Shown: one piece after another, positions 7,094-12,910 of the stretch
Layout: each line of letters opens with the position of its first letter
Numbering within the stretch: the first letter of the stretch is position 1
DNA from: an uncultured Eubacteriales bacterium
GTDB taxonomy: Bacteria; Bacillota; Clostridia; Oscillospirales; CAG-382
Length of the DNA: 19,749 nt
Assembly: GCA_934444485.1 (NCBI GenBank)
Contig: CAKSCN010000023.1
Location: forward strand, 1-19,749
Direction of reading: 5' to 3'
Made by a program: the position numbers and the translations under genes
The notes under the pieces: model-generated
What the model was told of the DNA's origin: nothing
Database searches by the model: none
What the model saw: only the letters and a program-made list of their open reading frames with translations

Positions 7094-8526
7094 GATATCT
7101 TATCGGCATCGATATAGGCACCTCAGGCACAAAGACGGTGCTTTTTGACACGGACGGGAACGTCGTAAAGTCCAAAACGGTCGAGTATCCGCTTTATCAG
7201 CCGCACAACGGTTGGGCGGAGCAAAACCCCGAGGATTGGTGGAACGCCGCGCGTGAAACTCTCGAATACGTCGGGACGGAAAATGTCGTCGGCATAGGGC
7301 TTTCCGGTCAGATGCACGGTCTTGTCATGCTCGACGAAAAAGGCGGGGTTATCCGTCCGTCAATCATCTGGTGCGACGGAAGAACGGCGGCGGAATGCGA
7401 GGAAATAACCGAAAAGGTCGGCAGGGATAGACTTATCGAAATCAGTGCGAACCCTGCGCTTGCCGGATTTACGGCGTCAAAAATCATGTGGGTAAAGAAG
7501 CACGAGCCGGAAAACTGCGCAAAGTGCCGTCACATTCTTCTGCCGAAGGACTACATACGCTACAGACTCACCGGCGAATTTGCGACCGACGTTTCCGACG
7601 CAAGCGGAATGCAGCTTTTGGACGTGAAAAACAGAGTGTGGTCGGAGGAAATTGCGAAAAAGCTCGGCATTGACACCGCTCTTTTACCAAAGCTTCACGA
7701 AAGCACCGAGGTAAGCGGTTATTACCATGGCATCTCCGTTGCGGCGGGCGGCGGCGACAATGCGTGTGCGGCTGTGGGCTGCGGAGTCGTTTCACCCGGC
7801 AAAGCATTTACCACCGTCGGAACAAGCGGAGTTGTGTATGCGCACACGGACAGACCGATAATCGACAAAGCCGGAAGAGTTCACACTTTTTGCTGTGCGG
7901 TGCCGGGAAAGTGGCACGTTATGGGCGTTACGCAGGCGGCAGGACTGTCTCTCAAGCGGTTCAGAGAGAATTGCGCAGGCGATATCACCTACCGTGAAAT
8001 GGATGAAGCGGCGAAGAGCGTGCCGCCGGGAGCGGAGGGACTTATATATCTTCCGTATCTCATGGGTGAGCGCACGCCGCACCTCGATCCGGACGCAAGG
8101 GGTGTGTTTTTCGGAATCTCCGCCATACACGAAAGAAAGCACTTTATACGTGCGGTGATGGAGGGAGTCGCATACTCTCTTCGAGACTGTCTTGAGGTTT
8201 TAAGGGAAATGCGCATTCCGGTTGACGGTATACTTGCGGTCGGCGGCGGCGCAAAGAGTGAGCTGTGGTGCAAAATCATGGCAGGAGTATACGGAATGCC
8301 GCTTCATACTTTCAAATCAAACGAGGGTGCGGCGCTCGGTGCGGCGATTCTCGGCGGCGTTGCGGCAAACGTTTACCCGACCGTCGAGGCAGCGTGCGAA
8401 AAGCTCTGCAAGGCGTCGCAGGTGCAGAAGGCCGAAAACACCGAAAAATACGACAGAGTTTACTCCGTATACAAATCGCTTTATCCGAGTGTGAAGGATA
8501 TATACAAAAGTCTGAAAGAGCTGTAA
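7090..8526 (+). CDS. xylB: Xylulokinase
   Basis: Phosphorylates D-xylulose with ATP to xylulose 5-phosphate, which enters the pentose phosphate pathway. The 478-residue protein is an FGGY kinase with both actin-like domains. The N-terminal phosphate loop is GIDIGTSGTKTVLFD (6-20), the substrate region includes GQMHGLVMLD and IIWCDGR, and the catalytic base is D223 in GGGDNACAAVG. The second ATP-binding part has TTVGTSGVVY and GGGAKSELW. It is slightly shorter than many homologues: the segment between STEVSG and GGGDN is about a dozen residues shorter than usual. GAGGGAG (7076-7082) lies within the GH3 coding end, and the ATG overlaps the GH3 stop by 4 nt. It is the last gene of the operon and is followed by a hairpin terminator. 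Confidence 0.96.
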   Translation: MRYLIGIDIGTSGTKTVLFDTDGNVVKSKTVEYPLYQPHNGWAEQNPEDWWNAARETLEYVGTENVVGIGLSGQMHGLVMLDEKGGVIRPSIIWCDGRTAAECEEITEKVGRDRLIEISANPALAGFTASKIMWVKKHEPENCAKCRHILLPKDYIRYRLTGEFATDVSDASGMQLLDVKNRVWSEEIAKKLGIDTALLPKLHESTEVSGYYHGISVAAGGGDNACAAVGCGVVSPGKAFTTVGTSGVVYAHTDRPIIDKAGRVHTFCCAVPGKWHVMGVTQAAGLSLKRFRENCAGDITYREMDEAAKSVPPGAEGLIYLPYLMGERTPHLDPDARGVFFGISAIHERKHFIRAVMEGVAYSLRDCLEVLREMRIPVDGILAVGGGAKSELWCKIMAGVYGMPLHTFKSNEGAALGAAILGGVAANVYPTVEAACEKLCKASQVQKAENTEKYDRVYSVYKSLYPSVKDIYKSLKEL

Positions 8527-8565
8527 CTCAAAGCCAACGGAATTTACAGACAACTTAACAAATAA

Positions 8566-8632
8566 AGCAGAGCATATTGACTCACCTTGTACTTTTCGCA
8601 AGATTATGTCGGTATGCTCTGCTTCTGTTTTT
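8566..8632. terminator. Bidirectional terminator between xylB and the nucleoside hydrolase gene
   Basis: A perfect 11-bp inverted repeat, AGCAGAGCATA (8566-8576) and TATGCTCTGCT (8613-8623), encloses a 36-nt loop. It is followed rightward by a T-rich run and leftward, on the other strand, by TTTATTTGTT. It lies between convergent genes, so it probably ends both transcripts. The long loop is slightly unusual. Confidence 0.75.
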
Positions 8633-8662
8633 ATTTTCTCTTTTTACGCAAACGCCGTTTTA

Positions 8663-9595
8663 TCAGCCGTCGATTTTAAACGCCGTGAGTTTTTTGAAGA
8701 GGTGGTTGAATATCTCGTCGCGTCTTAATTTATACACGTACTCGAGGAAACCGCAGTCGATGTTGTTCTCGTATATGCCGCTGTACGAGGGAAGAAGCAC
8801 ACGGTCGAAGCGTGAGGACATCATATTCATCTCGCCGCCGAAGAACCACGCTATCGCCGACACATCCCAGATAACTCTTCCCCAAGGACGGGTTTTGTAG
8901 GACTCGGGGTTGCACTCACGGACATTCTCGTAAAGGTAATCGCAGAGTGCGTTTTTGCCCTTGATGTAAAGCTCAAGCTCCGGCATTGTGATAAGAAGCT
9001 CGCTCACGACGCCCATGCACGGAAGCTGTACGACTCTTGCACCGCTTGAGAAAACGACTCTTGCCGCCGCCACGTCCTGTATAAGGTTGAACTCCTTCGT
9101 GTGTTCAAAATCTCTGCCGTGACCACCGAGCCAAACGACAACTACTCTGTCGGCAATCTCGGGCTTCTCTATAAGAGCGGAGGCGACGTTCGTTATCGCA
9201 CCTATCGCCGCAACATAGAGCGGATTTTCGGGAGTGTACTTTTCGGCAGTCTCGGCGATAAAATGCGAGGCGTCGCAGTCAACCGGAGTATTCTCGTCGT
9301 CGAGGTACTTTGTCGCACCTTTATGTATGAGTCCCGTGTCCTTCTCACGTCCGAGAAGCGAGAAAATCTTCAGAAGCTCGTTGTAACTCTTCTCCATGCC
9401 GTCGCACGGTCCGGTCGAGCGTTCGTTGAAAAAGGGAGCTGCGCATATTCCCTTGACGTTGAATTTCTCGGGCGAGAGCATCATATAGCATACGGCAAAC
9501 TGGTCGTCTATTTCGTTGTATGTGTCGGTGTCGAGAATGATATCGACTTTACCTTTCGGCGGATAGGGGCGTATCATATTGGGCTTTTTGTTCAT
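8663..9595 (-). CDS. Inosine-uridine nucleoside hydrolase family protein
   Basis: A 310-residue member of the IUNH family (PF01156), whose characterised members cleave the N-glycosidic bond of nucleosides to ribose and free base with a calcium ion. The N-terminal metal motif is DTDTYNEIDDQFA (22-34), matching the DTDxGNDxDD variant but with Y and E in place of G and D. AIGAITNVASALI (about 130-142) corresponds to the conserved LTN block, KEFNLIQDVAAA (167-178) to the EFN substrate loop, and VIWDVSAIA (D244) to the C-terminal metal aspartate. The ATG at 9595 is preferred because AAAGGA lies about 10 nt upstream; another ATG at 9604 is too close to it. The gene diverges from AraC-3 across the repeated element and may be controlled by it. 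The substrate could be a nucleoside or another N-ribosyl compound; it is not obviously part of galactoside use. Confidence 0.85.
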   Translation of the reverse strand: MNKKPNMIRPYPPKGKVDIILDTDTYNEIDDQFAVCYMMLSPEKFNVKGICAAPFFNERSTGPCDGMEKSYNELLKIFSLLGREKDTGLIHKGATKYLDDENTPVDCDASHFIAETAEKYTPENPLYVAAIGAITNVASALIEKPEIADRVVVVWLGGHGRDFEHTKEFNLIQDVAAARVVFSSGARVVQLPCMGVVSELLITMPELELYIKGKNALCDYLYENVRECNPESYKTRPWGRVIWDVSAIAWFFGGEMNMMSSRFDRVLLPSYSGIYENNIDCGFLEYVYKLRRDEIFNHLFKKLTAFKIDG

Positions 9596-9689
9596 CTCGT
9601 TCATTTCCTTTCGTAAACATTGCGTGTACCGAATATACCATTTATATAATACCACAAAAGGCAGAATTTTGATATAACGGTTCGTCATA

Positions 9690-9718
9690 ATTGTATCGTT
9701 TGGCTTTGAATGTGCAAA
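9690..9718 (-). promoter_or_regulatory. Possible promoter of the nucleoside hydrolase gene
   Basis: On the minus strand TACAAT (9690-9695) lies 17 nt from a poor -35, TTTGCA (9713-9718). The spacer is the conserved block shared with copy A (GTTTGGCTTTGAA on the plus strand). The start would be about 85 nt before the ATG at 9595. The weak -35 would suit activation by AraC-3. Confidence 0.35.
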
Positions 9719-9725
9719 AAAACAC

Positions 9726-9754
9726 TTGACAAAGCACCGGAAAAGTAGTATACT
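9726..9754 (+). promoter_or_regulatory. AraC-3 promoter
   Basis: TTGACA (9726-9731) and TATACT (9749-9754) are spaced by exactly 17 nt, close to the sigma-A consensus. The start would be near 9761, leaving a leader of about 170 nt before the GTG at 9934. The TGTACAAATACC-like sequence (reverse strand, 9823-9834) is in this leader. Confidence 0.75.
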
Positions 9755-9933
9755 GTATTCAGTTCCTGTTGCCGCAGCGTCGGTAATTCGCAGATTTGCC
9801 GTTTATTGCACGGTTCGGACACGGTATTTGTACAGAACGGTTTTGAGAGTCGAGCGGCGGAGAATTATTTATTAAACGGTCAAAGATTCAAAATATCATC
9901 CGGAACATTCAAAAAGGAAGGATTGAAACAAAA

Positions 9934-10701
9934 GTGAAGGATTACAAGCTTATTTTTGCGGAGAAGTTCATGCATCACGCCGGAGACACGGTTGCGCCAC
10001 ACGACCACAAGACAACCGAGATAGTGCTTTACACGGGTGAGGGAGAGACCGTCATCGGAGACACTGCCTACACTTTCAGAAAAAACAGCGTTGCCGTAAC
10101 GGAACCCGGGGTCACTCACTCCGAGACGCACAAAAGAAGCGGAAGCGTTATATATTTCGGTGTCGATTTTTCGGAGTCGGATATCCCCGTAATTCCGAGC
10201 GGAGTATACACCGACATTTTCTCTCCCGAGGTTCCGCACATCACGGAAAGAATATACGAGGAGTCACGCCGGAGCGGACTTTACAGTGAGGAGCTTATTT
10301 CGGCGAAGATAACGGAGCTTCTGATATTTCTGCGTCGTGGGTGCGACGCCGCAAAGAACGGAGGCAGAGACCTCAGGTACTGCATGAACTACATCGTGGA
10401 GAACTGCTGCGGCAAGATTGATTTTCGTGCGCTTGCGGAGGGGTGCGGCTACGGCTACGAATATTTCCGCCACATTTTCAAGAAGGAATTCGGCATATCT
10501 CCGCAGAAAGCGGTTATCCGTGAGCGTCTTTTGCGTGCGAAGGCTCTTCTCGAGATGGGTGAGGCGTCCTGCACCGAGGCTGCCATGATGTGCGGCTTCT
10601 CCGACAGCTCGCAGTTCTCGAGAATGTTCACATCGCATTTCGGAGTGAAGCCGAGAAACGTAAAGCCCCGTAAAAATCACCGTCCCGAGCGTCAAAAGTA
10701 A
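9934..10701 (+). CDS. AraC-family transcriptional regulator (AraC-3)
   Basis: A 255-residue AraC/XylS regulator. The N-terminal cupin sensor (about 10-90) has VAPHDHKTTEIVLYTGEGE and EPGVTHSE. The C-terminal two-HTH domain (about 145-242) has FRALAEGCGYGYEYFRHIFKK, and ends in MCGFSDSSQFSRMFTSHFG. The start is GTG: AGGAAGGA (9915-9922) lies 11 nt upstream and no better start is in frame. The tail (KPRKNHRPERQK) is basic. It diverges from the nucleoside hydrolase gene and lies 107 nt upstream of the alpha-galactosidase, which has its own promoter, so it probably controls one or both. The sensed molecule is unknown; an alpha-galactoside is a reasonable guess. Confidence 0.92.
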   Translation: MKDYKLIFAEKFMHHAGDTVAPHDHKTTEIVLYTGEGETVIGDTAYTFRKNSVAVTEPGVTHSETHKRSGSVIYFGVDFSESDIPVIPSGVYTDIFSPEVPHITERIYEESRRSGLYSEELISAKITELLIFLRRGCDAAKNGGRDLRYCMNYIVENCCGKIDFRALAEGCGYGYEYFRHIFKKEFGISPQKAVIRERLLRAKALLEMGEASCTEAAMMCGFSDSSQFSRMFTSHFGVKPRNVKPRKNHRPERQK

Positions 10702-10719
10702 CAAAATCACATGAAGAAG

Positions 10720-10762
10720 TGTACAAAATACCATTTACAAAGGCGTGTTTTCATGGTAGAAT
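10720..10762 (+). promoter_or_regulatory. Alpha-galactosidase promoter with candidate operator
   Basis: TTTACA (10734-10739) and TAGAAT (10757-10762) are spaced by exactly 17 nt; the start would be near 10769. Directly upstream of the -35, TGTACAAAATACC (10720-10732) resembles, with one extra A, the reverse complement of GGTATTTGTACA in the AraC-3 leader (9823-9834). That makes it a candidate AraC-3 site in the usual activator position. Confidence 0.6.
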
Positions 10763-10808
10763 AGGCACAAGGTAAAAACCGAATCACGATTTGTAAAGGA
10801 GAAAAGTT

Positions 10809-11939
10809 ATGCACATAAAAACAGCGCCCATGGGGTGGAACTCATGGAACACCTTCATGTCGAACATAAACGAAAAGCTCATACTCGAGTCTGCTGACGC
10901 CATGGTTGAAAACGGCTACAAAGACGCCGGTTACGAGTACATAGTCATAGACGACTGCTGGTCGATGAAAGAGAGAGACGAAAACGGAAGACTCGTTCCC
11001 GATCCCGAAAAATTTCCGCACGGAATGAAGTATGTTGCGGACTACATACACTCGAAGGGACTCAAGTTCGGTATGTACTCGTGCGCCGGAGTACTCACCT
11101 GCGCCGGCTACCCGTCAAGCTACGGTCACGAATTTGTCGATGCGGCGACCTTTGCGGAGTGGGGCGTTGACTTTCTCAAGTACGATTTCTGCTACTTCCC
11201 GAAAAATGCCGACGGCAAGCAGGCGTACCTCACAATGAGCAACGCACTTCGCACCTGCGGACGGGACATTCTCTTCTCGGCGTGCAACTGGGGCTGCGGT
11301 GAGTCATGGAACTGGATGGCAAGCGTCGGAGCGCATATGTACAGAAGCACGGGCGACATATACAACGCATTTGAGTCGATGAAGAAAATCGCTCTCAGTC
11401 AGATACCGCACTTCAACTGCTCCGGTCCCGGCTGCTTCAACGATATAGATATGCTCACCGTCGGAATGTACGACAAGGGTGCGCTCCACAGAGGCGACTC
11501 TCCCGTGCAGACCGATGCCGACTACAAGACGCAGTTTGCGCTCTGGTGTATGCTTTCCGCACCTCTCATGATGGGCGGCGACATCAGAAACACCAACGAT
11601 TTCTGCCACGAGCTTCTTACGAATCGTGAGCTTATTGCGATAAACCAGGACCCTGACGCACGTCAGCCCTACGACTTCAGCGACTTTGTCGATTCACGTG
11701 CGCTCTGCCTTTTCAAGGTTCTGTCGAACAACGAATTTGCGCTCGGACTTTTCAACCTTGCGGACAAGGAAGCGACGGCGAAGTTCTTCCCGACCTGCGT
11801 GGGCTTTCCGAACTACTCCGGCGCAAAGCTCTTGATGAAAGACGTATTCACGGGCGAGGAAGTGACCGTAAAGGACTACTTCATGAAGGCTCTCCCCTCT
11901 CACGACTGCGTGGTTTACAAGGTAAAGGCTGTATTCTGA
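10809..11939 (+). CDS. GH27 alpha-galactosidase
   Basis: Hydrolyses terminal alpha-linked galactose (as in melibiose, raffinose-type sugars or galactomannan side chains) with retention. The 376-residue protein has the GH27 layout: it opens with PMGWNSWNTF (7-16), has VIDDCW (46-51), the catalytic nucleophile D126 in FLKYDFCYF, the acid/base D183 in YRSTGDIYNAF, GCFNDIDMLTVG (208-219), and a C-terminal beta domain of about 80 residues. No signal peptide is present, so the enzyme is cytoplasmic. AAAGGAGA (10795-10802) lies 6 nt before the ATG. A two-CxxC small protein starts 1 nt after its stop, so the two share a transcript. AraC-3 upstream is the probable regulator. Beta-L-arabinopyranosidase or alpha-N-acetylgalactosaminidase activity occurs in the same family and cannot be excluded. 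Confidence 0.94.
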   Translation: MHIKTAPMGWNSWNTFMSNINEKLILESADAMVENGYKDAGYEYIVIDDCWSMKERDENGRLVPDPEKFPHGMKYVADYIHSKGLKFGMYSCAGVLTCAGYPSSYGHEFVDAATFAEWGVDFLKYDFCYFPKNADGKQAYLTMSNALRTCGRDILFSACNWGCGESWNWMASVGAHMYRSTGDIYNAFESMKKIALSQIPHFNCSGPGCFNDIDMLTVGMYDKGALHRGDSPVQTDADYKTQFALWCMLSAPLMMGGDIRNTNDFCHELLTNRELIAINQDPDARQPYDFSDFVDSRALCLFKVLSNNEFALGLFNLADKEATAKFFPTCVGFPNYSGAKLLMKDVFTGEEVTVKDYFMKALPSHDCVVYKVKAVF

Positions 11940-11940
11940 G

Positions 11941-12141
11941 ATGTACCGTGAAGAGGTCTGCATGAAATGCGGCAAAAAGCTTTCCTACGACGAAATAGGA
12001 CTTCACAAAAAGCTTGTCAACCGAGGTGCAACGGAGTTTATGTGTATGTCCTGTCTCGGCGAATACTTCGGAGCGTCGGAGGACGAGCTTTTGCTTATGA
12101 TAGAGCGATTCAAAAAAAGCGGCTGCACGCTGTTTGACTGA
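11941..12141 (+). CDS. Small two-CxxC putative zinc-binding protein
   Basis: A 66-residue protein of unknown function. Two CxxC pairs, C7-x-x-C10 (VCMKCGKK) and C35-x-x-C38 (MCMSCLGEY), are spaced like a zinc ribbon. Between them lies YDEIGLHKKLVNRG, and after them an acidic then basic helix (SEDELLLMIERFKKSG) leads to a C-terminal CTLFD. There is no membrane segment or signal. Similar short proteins are, from memory, common as hypotheticals in Clostridia. The ATG is 1 nt after the alpha-galactosidase stop with no strong ribosome site of its own, so translation probably depends on coupling. It is followed by a terminator. It might bind nucleic acid or a partner protein; whether it is functionally linked to the galactosidase is unknown. 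Confidence 0.82.
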   Translation: MYREEVCMKCGKKLSYDEIGLHKKLVNRGATEFMCMSCLGEYFGASEDELLLMIERFKKSGCTLFD

Positions 12142-12172
12142 CGGCGCAAACCGAAATACCGTATAAAAAACG

Positions 12173-12206
12173 AGAGCGAACCCGTAAAAAAGGCTCGCTC
12201 TTTTTG
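12173..12206. terminator. Bidirectional rho-independent terminator
   Basis: AGAGCGA (12173-12179) pairs with TCGCTCT (12195-12201) around a 15-nt loop. T-runs follow on both strands: TTTTT rightward, and CG-TTTTTT leftward on the minus strand. It lies between convergent genes and ends both the alpha-galactosidase unit and the membrane-protein unit. Confidence 0.85.
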
Positions 12207-12236
12207 TTGTCACATCACCGCTTTGCGGCAGGGCTT

Positions 12237-12875
12237 TTATCTGTGGTACTCTATTCCCTTATTGAGACCGTTGAGTGCGGTCACGCAAAGCGCCACGGTC
12301 AATGCGTTCTCGAGAAGAGAAAAGACGCTTGCGATAACGGAGAGTATTCCGGCGGAAAACGACGCTATTATTCTTATTGCGGCAAACACGAGCGAGAGAA
12401 GCGCTCCGAGGAAGTTCACCGCAGCAAGCACCGCCCCAAGCATCAGAAGCACGGCAAAGATTTTCGCAACGACGCTTCTCCATGCTCCGGAGTAGACCGA
12501 CGAGAGGTACACAAAAGCGGAAGCGATAACCAGTGCCAGAGCGGATACGATAACCGCCCACACAATCGAGAACGGCACGGTCAGAAGACCGGCTATTTTC
12601 ACTTCATCGACCGGCACAAACGCCGCCGCAAGAATCGACATGACTATGGCTATCACTCTGAAGATTACAGTCTGCCAGAACGAAAGTCCGAAATAAAGTC
12701 CTATCTCGTCCTCGCCGCTTCTTAAATCAAGGTACTCTTGCTTTGTGCGGAAGAGCGCAAACGCATTGTCTATGTGGGTGAAAAACTCCTTCACCGAGCG
12801 CACGACGTCGGTCACGTTCTTTATGCTTCCGAGGACATATTTGCACGCCGCCTCATATTCGGGCTTGATTGTCAT
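12237..12875 (-). CDS. Small multi-pass membrane protein of unknown function
   Basis: A 212-residue protein not recognised as a known family. The first 60 residues are soluble and mostly charged helix (ending LDLRSGEDEIGLYFG). After them come about four hydrophobic segments, near 66-88, 93-124, 133-158 and 160-190, and a short polar tail (LNGLNKGIEYHR), so it is an integral membrane protein. No catalytic motif is visible. AAAGGGTG precedes the ATG at 12875. It starts 35 nt after the GH36-like stop on the same strand, so co-transcription is likely, and it ends at the shared terminator. Its role with the glycosidase is unknown; the size and lack of transport motifs argue against a sugar permease. 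Confidence 0.75.
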   Translation of the reverse strand: MTIKPEYEAACKYVLGSIKNVTDVVRSVKEFFTHIDNAFALFRTKQEYLDLRSGEDEIGLYFGLSFWQTVIFRVIAIVMSILAAAFVPVDEVKIAGLLTVPFSIVWAVIVSALALVIASAFVYLSSVYSGAWRSVVAKIFAVLLMLGAVLAAVNFLGALLSLVFAAIRIIASFSAGILSVIASVFSLLENALTVALCVTALNGLNKGIEYHR

Positions 12876-12910
12876 TTACATACACCCTTTCCGTATACCT
12901 CCGTATACAA

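Larger units (their letters stand above)
9650..9844. repeat. Copy (B) of the repeated divergent-promoter element
   Basis: This matches 2556-2750 in colinear blocks (see copy A). Here it lies in the 338-bp gap between the divergent nucleoside hydrolase gene and AraC-3, and carries promoters in both directions. In both copies a 6-bp inverted repeat, CCGTTT with AAACGG or GAACGG (9799-9804 and 9835-9840 here), encloses 30 nt that hold the conserved TTCGGACAC and ATTTGTACA blocks. That part lies inside the predicted AraC-3 leader. The rest of the gap, 9845-9913, shows nothing recognisable. Confidence 0.7.

Noticed and set aside
9596..9688. N-terminal extension of the nucleoside hydrolase to 9688
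   Set aside because: The extra residues lie over the promoter-like repeat, do not match the family N-terminus, and the ATG at 9595 has the properly spaced ribosome site.
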